A stretch of DNA of 64,000 nt, from contig NZ_JAHKQL010000022.1 of the NCBI RefSeq assembly GCF_018861005.1, positions 101,307 to 165,306 on the forward strand, written 5' to 3'. A program made the translations under genes and the position numbers. Positions 8,056 to 15,117 of this stretch are shown one piece after another (position 1 is the stretch's first letter; every line of letters begins with the position of its first letter). Under the pieces are notes generated by a model that was given only the letters and a program-made list of their open reading frames with translations, searched no databases and had not been told where the DNA came from. This DNA comes from Polaribacter vadi (GTDB lineage Bacteria > Bacteroidota > Bacteroidia > Flavobacteriales > Flavobacteriaceae).

Positions 8056-9252
8056 ATGAACTTACACGAATATCAAGGAAAAGAAATTTTAAACAGTTTT
8101 GGAGTTAGAATTCAACGAGGAATTGTTGCAAGCACTCCAGCTGAAGCTGTAGAAGCTGCAAAAAAACTAACGGAAGATACTGGTACAGGTTGGCACGTAA
8201 TAAAAGCCCAAGTTCACGCAGGTGGTCGTGGAAAAGGTGGTGGAGTTAAGTTAGCTAAAAACTTAGACGAAGTTCAGTCTATTTCTGATGATATTTTAGG
8301 TATGATGTTAATTACACCTCAAACATCTGCAGAAGGTAAATTAGTAAACCAAGTTTTAGTTGCAGAAGATGTTTATTATCCTGGAGATGAAGAACCAGAT
8401 GAATACTATATGTCTGTTTTATTAAACAGAGCAACAGGTAAAAATATGATTATGTATTCTACTGAAGGTGGTATGGATATAGAAACTGTTGCAGAAGAAA
8501 CTCCGCACTTAATATTTACAGAAGAAGTAGATCCATTATTAGGTTTAATGCCTTTTCAAGCACGTAAAGTAGCATTTAACTTAGGCTTATCTGGTGTTGC
8601 ATTTAAAGAAATGACAAAATTTGTTTCAGCTCTTTATACTGCATACATTAAGTCTGATTCTTCTATGTTTGAAATTAACCCAGTGTTAAAAACATCAGAC
8701 TCTAAGATAATGGCTGTAGATGCAAAAGTGTCTTTAGATGAAAATGCTTTATATAGACATAAAGATTATGCAGCAATGCGTGATTTAAGAGAAGAAAACC
8801 CAATTGAAGTTGAAGCTAAAGCTGCTGGTTTAAACTATGTAGACTTAGATGGAAACGTTGGTTGTATGGTAAACGGAGCTGGTTTAGCAATGGGAACAAT
8901 GGATTTAATAAAAGAATCTGGTGGTGAACCAGCTAACTTTTTAGATGTTGGTGGTACTGCAGATGCTGCAAGAGTAGAAACTGCTTTTGGTATTATTTTA
9001 AAAGACCCTAATGTAAAAGCTATTTTAGTAAATATTTTTGGAGGTATTGTACGTTGTGACAGAGTTGCACAAGGTGTAGTTGATGCTTACCAAAGTATGG
9101 GAGATAAAATTACAGTACCAATTATTTGTAGATTACAAGGTACAAATGCAGTAGAAGCTAAAGAATTAATTGATAATTCTGGGATGGAAATTATTTCTGC
9201 TACAGAATTTCAAGAAGCAGCAGATAAGGTTGCAGAAGTTTTAGGAGCTTAA
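8056..9252 (+). CDS. sucC: Succinyl-CoA synthetase (ADP-forming) beta subunit
   Basis: SucC forms the TCA-cycle enzyme that makes ATP or GTP from succinyl-CoA together with the alpha subunit SucD. The 398-residue protein starts MNLHEYQGKEIL, the usual family N-terminus, so I place the start at 8056 even though the frame is open 14 codons further upstream. The ATP-grasp domain has VIKAQVHAGGRGKGGGVK (about 40-57), and the C-terminal ligase domain has the NIFGGIVRCD motif (about 320) that contacts the phosphohistidine of SucD. sucD is not adjacent, so the gene is monocistronic here, ending in a strong terminator. Confidence 0.96.
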   Translation: MNLHEYQGKEILNSFGVRIQRGIVASTPAEAVEAAKKLTEDTGTGWHVIKAQVHAGGRGKGGGVKLAKNLDEVQSISDDILGMMLITPQTSAEGKLVNQVLVAEDVYYPGDEEPDEYYMSVLLNRATGKNMIMYSTEGGMDIETVAEETPHLIFTEEVDPLLGLMPFQARKVAFNLGLSGVAFKEMTKFVSALYTAYIKSDSSMFEINPVLKTSDSKIMAVDAKVSLDENALYRHKDYAAMRDLREENPIEVEAKAAGLNYVDLDGNVGCMVNGAGLAMGTMDLIKESGGEPANFLDVGGTADAARVETAFGIILKDPNVKAILVNIFGGIVRCDRVAQGVVDAYQSMGDKITVPIICRLQGTNAVEAKELIDNSGMEIISATEFQEAADKVAEVLGA

Positions 9253-9275
9253 GCTTTTAGTTTAAATATATTTTT

Positions 9276-9308
9276 AAAAAGCCTCACAAGAAATTGTGAG
9301 GCTTTTTT
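9276..9308 (+). terminator. Rho-independent terminator of sucC
   Basis: AAAAAGCCTCACA pairs with TGTGAGGCTTTTT around a short AGAAAT loop, 24 bp after the sucC stop, and ends in a U-run. The flanking A-run makes it potentially bidirectional. Confidence 0.85.
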
Positions 9309-9495
9309 ATTTTCTTAATTTATTAAAATAGCATTGTTTAAATAATTTCAAACTTGTAAATTATCTTATATCCTTAAAATTCTGTTAAACAGTTTAAAAT
9401 AATGTAACTTAATTACAAATGATGCGTCTAACGTTATATAGCTAATGTCTTAAAAAGATATTTAGTAAATGTTAGTTAGTTTTTAATAGTTGATT

Positions 9496-9533
9496 AGAGT
9501 CAAAAGCTGTAAAACGTTTTTGACTCTTTTTTT
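9496..9533 (+). terminator. Orphan rightward terminator; possible small RNA upstream
   Basis: AGAGTCAAAA (9496-9505) pairs with TTTTGACTCT (9518-9527), followed by a run of seven T on the plus strand. sucC already has its own terminator 190 bp earlier and no plus-strand gene lies between, so the hairpin may end a small RNA starting somewhere in 9309-9480. It could equally protect against read-through into the convergent gene at 9545. I see no convincing promoter in the interval. Confidence 0.5.
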
Positions 9534-9544
9534 GTTGATATGTT

Positions 9545-10348
9545 TTAGTTTTTAGAAGGAATTTTATCACGCTCTATTTTACCATTTTTAATGGCTTTGT
9601 AGTTTTCGTAACAACTAAGAACAGCTTCAATCATTTGTAAATCAGATGCTTTTTTAATAAAATATTCAGAATAATTACAGTCTGTTAATAGTTCAGTTAA
9701 CTCTTGTCTATCCATTTGTAAGTATTCCATCATTACTTCTCTATCAAATTTACCTGCTAACATTTTACGTAAGTCATCTTCTTTTTTTAGCTTTTGTAAT
9801 TTCTTTAGTTGTTTCGGTTTTTTACCAAACAAGTTGTATAAGAAATCTACTGGCTGAAATAAAGCAGCAACAGGAGAAGAGAAGTCTCTTTTATTAGCTT
9901 TACCAACTTCGTAAGTCTGTGGTAATCCATTAATATGAATTCTAGTAAATTTATCTTTAGGTACTTGTTTTACATCAATTTCTAAAACTCCAATTAATTT
10001 GGTAGATTTTATAATAACTTCTCTAATTTCTTCAGGCTTTTCGTACAAAGCAATCTCTAATTCATTTCCTTTCAATAAATCATTTGTAACTTTTACTTTT
10101 ATTGATGAAAACCCTAAATAAGAAACTAAAATTGTATCGTTAGCTTGAGTTGGTATTTCAAAAAAACCTTTATCGTTAGTAATGGTACCTTGTACAGTGT
10201 TTAAATTTAAAATGTGTGCAGCACTTAAAGCTTGCTTATTTACAGCGTGAATAATTTGTCCTTTTAAAGTTGTATTCGGAATACTGTCTTGCTGAGAAAA
10301 TGCGCCTAAACTTAAAAATAAGCACAGAATAATTAGAGTTTTTTGCAT
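9545..10348 (-). CDS. Exported CarboxypepD_reg-like domain protein
   Basis: A 267-residue protein with a signal peptide (about 1-19, ending FSQQ). Residues 27-105 form a carboxypeptidase regulatory-like (CarboxypepD_reg) Ig-like domain: LKGQIIHAVNKQALSAAHI, then TNDKGFFEIP and VSYLGFSSI. In TonB receptors this domain is an N-terminal extension; here it is followed by a charged helical region of about 160 residues containing GKKPKQLKKLQKLKKEDD. It is probably periplasmic or peripheral to the outer membrane. Stand-alone proteins of this kind are common in Flavobacteriaceae and their role is unknown. It is the last core gene before the integrated element. Confidence 0.75.
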   Translation of the reverse strand: MQKTLIILCLFLSLGAFSQQDSIPNTTLKGQIIHAVNKQALSAAHILNLNTVQGTITNDKGFFEIPTQANDTILVSYLGFSSIKVKVTNDLLKGNELEIALYEKPEEIREVIIKSTKLIGVLEIDVKQVPKDKFTRIHINGLPQTYEVGKANKRDFSSPVAALFQPVDFLYNLFGKKPKQLKKLQKLKKEDDLRKMLAGKFDREVMMEYLQMDRQELTELLTDCNYSEYFIKKASDLQMIEAVLSCYENYKAIKNGKIERDKIPSKN

Positions 10349-10417
10349 AAAAACAAAATTAATGATAAAAGTGATTAGAATGGTTAATATTTTGTGAAGA
10401 TGTAAAATATTTCAATA

Positions 10418-10474
10418 AAAAGTGCGCACGAGAAGATTCGAACTTCCACTTTCTTGCGAAAACAGCCCCCTCAA
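10418..10474 (-). repeat. Left attachment repeat (displaced tRNA-Leu 3' fragment)
   Basis: Identical over 57 bp to 13801-13857, then diverges at 10475 exactly where the anticodon loop of tRNA-Leu begins. It lacks the 5' half, so it is not a functional tRNA. To its left lies the original 3' flank of the tRNA gene. Confidence 0.9.
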
Positions 10475-10559
10475 CTATATAAGTTAAAAATTTGTTATTG
10501 TAAATCATTGATATTTAGTTATTTGTGTTTTTGTGTTATTCTCATTTAGATACAAAACT

Positions 10560-10578
10560 GGTACGAAAAACGGTACGA
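10560..10578 (+). repeat. Left GGTACGA array (two copies, 12-bp period)
   Basis: GGTACGA occurs at 10560-10566 and 10572-10578, spaced exactly 12 bp. A degenerate copy, GATACAA, precedes at 10549. It is about 86 bp from the putative crossover site. It matches in sequence, period and orientation the array at the right end of the element. Confidence 0.75.
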
Positions 10579-10595
10579 GTTATTAATAATTTAGT

Positions 10596-12416
10596 TTAAA
10601 AATTAAATCCAAATAATGTACCAGATTCATCTTTATCATTAAGATTAAGTATAATTTCTTGATCAGAAAAATTTATAGGTTTTTCGGTTTTTTCATCAAC
10701 TGGTAAATCATCTTTAATAACAGAAAAAATATACTGAAAATTTTTAATAGAAGTTAATTGATAAATTTGATTTAAAAATCTATGTTTTACACCATTGTCT
10801 TCGTTTGCTAAAACGTCATCATGATAAACAAATCTAAAATATGATTTATTTATATAATTTGTAACTATTGCCAAGTCAAATGTTACACAAAATAACTTTG
10901 TGTACGTATATCCGTCACCTTGAGAAGTTCCTCTTTTCAATTCTCCTTGAATTCTTTCAATTGATGGTGATAAGAAATCAACATTATTCTCTTTATTTAA
11001 TGACCAGGATATTATTGCTGTCTCGTTTATAATTTCTTTATAATATTGTGAAAAACTATTCCTAATACTATTGTACAATATGTTTTTTTCAGTAGAATTA
11101 GCTAATTTCTTTATTCTACTTATATATTTATCTAAATCATCATTCTTTTCTTTTTTGTCCTCTTCTTTTTTAATAATTAAATCTATTTTTTTTAATTTTT
11201 CATTTAATGATACTAAATTACTTTCTAATTTTGCTAATCGTTTTTGATAAGTTTTAAATTTATTAAAAGTGTCCGTACCTTTTAGAACTGATAATAAATC
11301 TTCTTTTTCCTTATTCAACTCTTCAAGAGTTTCATTAACTTCTTCAAGGTCTTTTATTTTTCCTAAAACTGTCTTTTTTAAAAGTTTATTTCTCTCAATT
11401 GTTAATTTAGAATTAAATTCTAACAATTCATTATAATCTTTCTTCAACTGCTTGGGAAAGAATATCTTCATTTCTTCAAAAACTTTATTTACTTTTTTTA
11501 GATCGAAAGCAAATTTATTCTTAATTGATTTTTTTAATTGATTTACATCAAACTGAATATTATAAGAAACTGTATTTAGCTTGCTTATTTTTGATTCAAT
11601 ATGATCAATTCCATCTTTAATGAGTTTTTTATCTTCATTATAAAAGTTAAACTTATCAATGTTTTTTGTTATACTAATTAAATTGTTTTTCTTAATATGA
11701 ATTTGACCAACTAACTCATCTCTCTTTTTCTCATCAACTTCAAATTCTCGTCTTAAATTATTAGCAAAATGATTTAACTCTTCTATTTGACTTTCTACAA
11801 TGTATTTGTCAAATAATAATTTCCCATCAAAACCAAGTAAATCAAACATAAATGGTTTCCAATCACGATGTTTTCCGCTTGAAAATTTATTTAGTTTATA
11901 TATATCAGAATAATCTCCTTGTCTTCTTAAAGAATAATTAATAGCCTTTCTATAACTGTAATTTTTATTTTTAAAAAAATTATAATTTAGATATTCATTT
12001 AATTGGGATATAGCTTTTTTAATAGATAAGTCCACGATATCCCAATTTTCTGGTGGGTTAAATCCTTCGCTTTGAGATTTAGATATTTTAAATGAAATTT
12101 TTGTATTGACAGATACACTTCTTTTTATAGTTAAAAAGACTCCTGAATTTAAAAGAATTTCAAGATAAAAAATGTACTCATTGAATATTTGAGAACTACT
12201 AGGTTCTTTATAAAAGAAATGCTTTTTTTTATTATCAATCCTCTTTAATAATAGAAAATCTATTAAATCTGCAAATAAAGTTTTTCCTAAATTATGTGCA
12301 TTATTTTTATCTGAAATACTAGTTTTTACATCTGCGTAAACCACATTAAGCCCATTCAAATTAAATTGAATATTCTTAAATTTTTCTTTGTTACAATATA
12401 ATTTACTTAGCTTCAT
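10596..12416 (-). CDS. SMC-like ABC ATPase, DUF2326 family (ABC-3C system)
   Basis: A 606-residue protein built like a short SMC/Rad50. The N-terminal half-site has the Walker A variant NLGKT (residues 42-46) following GLNVVYAD. Residues about 215-445 are rich in Lys/Glu heptads and predicted coiled coil. The C-terminal half has an ABC-signature-like region near GTSQGDGYTYTKLFCVTF and a Walker B-like FRFVYHDD (about 527-534). This architecture fits the DUF2326 ATPases of ABC three-component systems, related in layout to Lamassu LmuB. It presumably senses or loads on DNA and licenses the nuclease encoded upstream. It overlaps the middle-component gene by 4 bp (ATGA) and is last in the operon. 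Confidence 0.8.
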   Translation of the reverse strand: MKLSKLYCNKEKFKNIQFNLNGLNVVYADVKTSISDKNNAHNLGKTLFADLIDFLLLKRIDNKKKHFFYKEPSSSQIFNEYIFYLEILLNSGVFLTIKRSVSVNTKISFKISKSQSEGFNPPENWDIVDLSIKKAISQLNEYLNYNFFKNKNYSYRKAINYSLRRQGDYSDIYKLNKFSSGKHRDWKPFMFDLLGFDGKLLFDKYIVESQIEELNHFANNLRREFEVDEKKRDELVGQIHIKKNNLISITKNIDKFNFYNEDKKLIKDGIDHIESKISKLNTVSYNIQFDVNQLKKSIKNKFAFDLKKVNKVFEEMKIFFPKQLKKDYNELLEFNSKLTIERNKLLKKTVLGKIKDLEEVNETLEELNKEKEDLLSVLKGTDTFNKFKTYQKRLAKLESNLVSLNEKLKKIDLIIKKEEDKKEKNDDLDKYISRIKKLANSTEKNILYNSIRNSFSQYYKEIINETAIISWSLNKENNVDFLSPSIERIQGELKRGTSQGDGYTYTKLFCVTFDLAIVTNYINKSYFRFVYHDDVLANEDNGVKHRFLNQIYQLTSIKNFQYIFSVIKDDLPVDEKTEKPINFSDQEIILNLNDKDESGTLFGFNF

Positions 12417-12646
12417 TTTAGTTCAAAAGTATCAGTTTTTTCATTGTAAATTACTTTATTTAAAAGGAATAGAAAATTTAAAGCATATGGATAATTTGTA
12501 GATGCTCTTTCTCCAATTTCATTTAAAACATCGTCAAGTAAAGCATCATATTTAGTAGCGCCCTTATAAGTAAGTTTTTTAATTAAAAAAGCACTAATAT
12601 TGATTACTGAATAGTCTAAATTACTATGTTTATCTAATTTTATCAT
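12413..12646 (-). CDS. ABC-3C middle component
   Basis: A 77-residue protein starting MIKLDKHSNLDYSV. I chose the ATG at 12646-12644, which gives a 4-bp ATGA overlap with the nuclease stop; a longer frame starts at a TTG 18 bp upstream. The pattern of a short N-terminal strand, LDYSVINISAFLIKKL, a helix with YDALLDDVL, and ALNFLFLLNKVIY followed by an acidic strand is that of the winged-helix-like middle components of ABC three-component systems (an MC6-type assignment is likely but uncertain). It would bridge the ATPase and the effector, like LmuC in Lamassu. On its own it would be only a hypothetical protein; the context makes the call. Confidence 0.7.
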   Translation of the reverse strand: MIKLDKHSNLDYSVINISAFLIKKLTYKGATKYDALLDDVLNEIGERASTNYPYALNFLFLLNKVIYNEKTDTFELK

Positions 12647-13608
12647 TTTATTCCAATTGAGCAAGAATAATACATATAATGCAGTAGAAATCTAATATAT
12701 CTTTTTTTTCCTTTATAATCAGAGTCTGAAGATATTCTATTATAAATAAAATCAAAAACTTCTTCGAATGCACCAAATTTATCTCTTTTCAATATAATTA
12801 GATCATTTAATTCATTAACAATATCAAAGTAAATTTCTTTTACTGTATCATTTTTCTCTAACTCCAAAAAATATTCAATTTTATTAAAATATGGTAATGA
12901 CGTGTTTAAAATTACTTGCTCATAATATAATTTACTTAAATTATTTTTTTTGTTTTTCTCAGTTTTTGATATTAGCTTAAAATTATATTGAGTTTCTATA
13001 ACTTTTTCTTTAATGTCTTCATTAATCTTAAATAGTTGATCTTTAAATTCTATAACAATATCTTTAATGTCTTGTTCTGAAAAATCAAAAGGAACCTGGT
13101 AGCTTTCTAATTTAAAGCGTGAAACAATATCTTTATTAATTTTAAGTGAAAGCCATTCATTGAGAGTTTCGATACCAATAATTTCAATATTATCAAAATC
13201 GACTCCAGAATTTTTGCTGATATATTTTCTTATTTTCGAATCTACACCCCCAGAATATTTTCTGTTAGTAAATAATATATAATATTCAAGCTCTCCATTT
13301 TCGTATAATTTTTTAACCCTAACAGTTTCCTCAGCTATTATGCTTTTTGTGTTTCCAAAAAAACTCTTTTCAGAACAACTTCCTACTGGGTTACTTGTAT
13401 GCTTTGCTTGAATAATAAATTTGCTTCCAGAGTTTTTCCATTTATCTAAGTCTTTAAAAAAACCAATACGTCTCCCATCTTTGCCACCATCTTTGCCAGA
13501 AGAAAAATAAATGGATTCACTTCCTTTTATCCTCTCTGAAATATTGTTAGAGATAACCTCAAAATCATCATTATTAATATTGAAAGCTAGATTAAAGGTG
13601 AAGTCCAT
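12643..13608 (-). CDS. Restriction-endonuclease-like effector with ABC-3C C-terminal domain
   Basis: A 321-residue protein with two parts. Residues 1-155 look like a PD-(D/E)xK nuclease of the Mrr-like type: FSSGKDGGKDGRR gives the acidic residues (D40, D44) and FIIQAKH (64-70) gives the Q-x-K core (Q67, K69). Residues about 165-321 are helical and end LLHYMYYSCSIG, resembling the YMYxNCDIG tail of ABC-3C C-terminal domains that dock to the ATPase complex. It is the first gene of the three-gene operon. A TATTTTTG sequence lies only 5 bp before the ATG, so either the transcript is leaderless or that match is chance. Predicted role: DNA cleavage as the effector of an anti-phage or anti-plasmid system. 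Confidence 0.78.
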   Translation of the reverse strand: MDFTFNLAFNINNDDFEVISNNISERIKGSESIYFSSGKDGGKDGRRIGFFKDLDKWKNSGSKFIIQAKHTSNPVGSCSEKSFFGNTKSIIAEETVRVKKLYENGELEYYILFTNRKYSGGVDSKIRKYISKNSGVDFDNIEIIGIETLNEWLSLKINKDIVSRFKLESYQVPFDFSEQDIKDIVIEFKDQLFKINEDIKEKVIETQYNFKLISKTEKNKKNNLSKLYYEQVILNTSLPYFNKIEYFLELEKNDTVKEIYFDIVNELNDLIILKRDKFGAFEEVFDFIYNRISSDSDYKGKKRYIRFLLHYMYYSCSIGIK

Positions 13609-13711
13609 TTAACAAAAATATAAAATTTAAAAAGTAATTTATAAGCCTTGGTATTATAATTTTAAAATTAAAAATTTTAATTGGAAAAAACAGTTAATTA
13701 GTATAAAAATT

Positions 13712-13742
13712 GGTACGAATACAGGTACGAGAACCGGTACGA
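13712..13742 (+). repeat. Right GGTACGA array (three copies, 12-bp period)
   Basis: GGTACGA occurs at 13712-13718, 13724-13730 and 13736-13742, exactly 12 bp apart, with variable 5-bp spacers. A weak fourth copy (AGTATAA) falls at 13700, again 12 bp away. It is about 108 bp from the putative crossover. Same motif, period and strand as the left array. Confidence 0.8.
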
Positions 13743-13800
13743 ATGATAGGTGTTAGAAATTTATAAAAAAACGGTGTAATGAGTTTATTGTCAGTTCATT

Positions 13801-13857
13801 AAAAGTGCGCACGAGAAGATTCGAACTTCCACTTTCTTGCGAAAACAGCCCCCTCAA
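13801..13857 (-). repeat. Right attachment repeat within tRNA-Leu
   Basis: 57 bp identical to 10418-10474. It covers the tRNA-Leu 3' half from the anticodon loop through the acceptor end plus five flanking bases. The putative 7-bp core CCCTCAA (13851-13857) is the anticodon loop. Confidence 0.9.
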
Positions 13858-13889
13858 GGCTGCGCGTCTACCAATTTCGCCACGTGCGC
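13806..13889 (-). tRNA. tRNA-Leu (anticodon GAG)
   Basis: An 84-nt class II tRNA. On the minus strand the acceptor stem is GCGCACG/CGTGCGC with discriminator A, the D-loop contains TTGGTAGA, the anticodon stem is CAGCC/GGCTG around loop TTGAGGG (anticodon GAG), there is a long variable arm, and the T-loop is TTCGAATC. No CCA is encoded. Its 3' half is supplied by the integrated element. Confidence 0.95.
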
Positions 13890-13902
13890 TAAATTTAAAA
13901 AT

Positions 13903-13936
13903 AAAAAAAAGTTAAGCATTGGCTTAACTTTTTTTT
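13903..13936. terminator. Bidirectional terminator hairpin between tRNA-Lys and tRNA-Leu
   Basis: GTTAAGC (13911-13917) pairs with GCTTAAC (13922-13928) around a short ATTG loop, with eight A on one side and eight T on the other. In the minus direction it would end tRNA-Lys transcription before tRNA-Leu, implying separate transcription of the two tRNAs. Confidence 0.65.
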
Positions 13937-13939
13937 CTG

Positions 13940-14012
13940 TGACCGGGCTGGGGCTCGAACCCAGGACCCTCTCCTTAAAAGGGAGATGCTCTACCAACTG
14001 AGCTACCAGGTC
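13940..14012 (-). tRNA. tRNA-Lys (anticodon TTT)
   Basis: A 73-nt tRNA. On the minus strand the acceptor is GACCTGG/CCCGGTC with discriminator A, the D-loop contains AGTTGGTAGAGC, the anticodon arm is TCTCC-CTTTTAA-GGAGA (anticodon TTT), and the T-arm is CTGGG-TTCGAGC-CCCAG. No CCA is encoded. Confidence 0.96.
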
Positions 14013-14106
14013 AAAAATTTTACGAGGTGCAAATATACTATCAATCATTTAAATCTGAAACATAAAATTGAAGAAATTTTTCGATATTTGCTAAAAATAT
14101 AAATAA

Positions 14107-14622
14107 ATGAAAATAGTTTTATTAGGTTATATGGCTTCTGGAAAATCTAGTATTGGTAAAAAGCTTTCTAAAAGTTTAGAAATGAGTTTTATAGATCTAG
14201 ATGATTATATTATCGAAAAAGAAAACAAAACTATATCAGAAATTTTTAAAGAGAAAGGAGAAATCTATTTTAGATTGATTGAAACCAAATGTTTGAAAGA
14301 AATCTTATCTAAAGATGGTAATTTTATACTTTCTTTAGGTGGAGGAACACCTTGTTATGCAAATAATATGGAAATTGTTAATGATGGAGAAACAAAATCT
14401 ATCTATTTACAAGGGAGTGTGCCAACAATGGTAGAAAGGTTAATAAGAAAAAAAGCAAAAAGACCTTTAATTGCTTCTTTAGGTGATGATAAAATTCCTG
14501 AATTTGTAGCAAAACATCTTTTTGAAAGACGTCCTTATTACGAAAAAGCAAAAATGACTATTAAAATTGATAACAAAAAGAAAAGCGAAGTAGCAGAAGA
14601 GTTATTTAAACTGTTAAACTAA
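14107..14622 (+). CDS. aroK: Shikimate kinase
   Basis: Phosphorylates shikimate with ATP in the chorismate pathway (cytosolic). The 171-residue length is standard. Visible motifs: P-loop GYMASGKSS (residues 7-15), the shikimate-binding IDLDDYI (29-35) and the LSLGGGTP glycine motif (about 77-84). The lid region contains the RPLIA motif with its conserved Arg. It ends convergently with the phosphoribosyltransferase gene; the two coding regions overlap by 9 bp at their 3' ends. No terminator is visible between them. Confidence 0.95.
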   Translation: MKIVLLGYMASGKSSIGKKLSKSLEMSFIDLDDYIIEKENKTISEIFKEKGEIYFRLIETKCLKEILSKDGNFILSLGGGTPCYANNMEIVNDGETKSIYLQGSVPTMVERLIRKKAKRPLIASLGDDKIPEFVAKHLFERRPYYEKAKMTIKIDNKKKSEVAEELFKLLN

Positions 14623-15117
14623 ATATGCTTTAGAATCGTTCTCTAAAAAGTCAATTTGAATATGTTCTTTTATTGATGTTGATAAAGAAATTCCTTTAAA
14701 ATCTGCTTTTACAGGGTATTTTTTATGATTTCTATTTACTAAAACAGCTGTTTTAAATCTTTTTAGAGGTACATCTAAAAAATGTTTTACACCATAAATT
14801 AAGGTAGTCCCAGAGTTTAAAACATCATCAACTAAAACTAAAGATTTATTCTTGTAATCATCAACATTTAAAGTAGTTGTAATAGGTTCTAATGGTTTTT
14901 TCTTATTAATTGTTACCTTGCAAATACTTATTTTAAGTGTAGCAATTTCGTTTAAAATTTCAACTAATTTTTCAGCAAAAACATATCCATTACCAATAAT
15001 ACCAGCAATAATCACTTCTTTTTCGTTACTATTACTTTCGTAAATTTGATAAGCAATTCTTCTAATTTTTTGATTTATTTGAACTGTATCTAATATAATA
15101 TTTCCTTCTGTTATCAT
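14614..15117 (-). CDS. Phosphoribosyltransferase family protein (PyrR-like)
   Basis: A 167-residue type I phosphoribosyltransferase. The PRPP-binding motif is VLVDDVLNSGTTL (about residues 92-104), and the flexible loop and hood regions are of the usual size. In Flavobacteriaceae this family is often annotated simply as phosphoribosyltransferase or PyrR-like; the base substrate cannot be deduced. It overlaps the upstream Hsp15-like gene by 4 bp (ATGA), so the two are translationally coupled, and it runs into aroK tail-to-tail. Confidence 0.85.
   Translation of the reverse strand: MITEGNIILDTVQINQKIRRIAYQIYESNSNEKEVIIAGIIGNGYVFAEKLVEILNEIATLKISICKVTINKKKPLEPITTTLNVDDYKNKSLVLVDDVLNSGTTLIYGVKHFLDVPLKRFKTAVLVNRNHKKYPVKADFKGISLSTSIKEHIQIDFLENDSKAYLV

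Larger units (their letters stand above)
10418..13800. mobile_element. tRNA-Leu-integrated 3.4-kb element carrying an ABC-3C defence cassette
   Basis: The unit is bounded by perfect 57-bp direct repeats (10418-10474 and 13801-13857) that copy the 3' part of tRNA-Leu(GAG). One unit is 3383 bp. It holds three minus-strand genes with 4-bp ATGA overlaps that fill about 90 percent of the interior, and no integrase, excisionase or replication gene. Period-12 GGTACGA repeats lie just inside both ends. By eye it is more A+T-rich than neighbouring core genes. The geometry (identity ending at the anticodon loop, intact tRNA restored on the 5' side) is that of tyrosine-recombinase integration. The element must be mobilised in trans or be an immobile remnant. 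Confidence 0.85.

Noticed and set aside
10418..10474. A second tRNA-Leu gene
   Set aside because: Only the 3' part is present; it diverges at the anticodon loop and lacks the 5' acceptor strand and D-arm. It is an attachment-site copy.
13613..13620. TATTTTTG on the minus strand as promoter of the nuclease gene
   Set aside because: It lies only 5 bp before the ATG, so transcription would begin at or inside the coding region, and there is no -33 element. It is possible only for a leaderless message; I treat it as chance in A+T-rich DNA.
13854..14048. A 64-codon minus-strand frame with several Leu/Val codons
   Set aside because: It reads through tRNA-Leu and tRNA-Lys; the RNA genes explain the sequence and the frame is not a protein gene.
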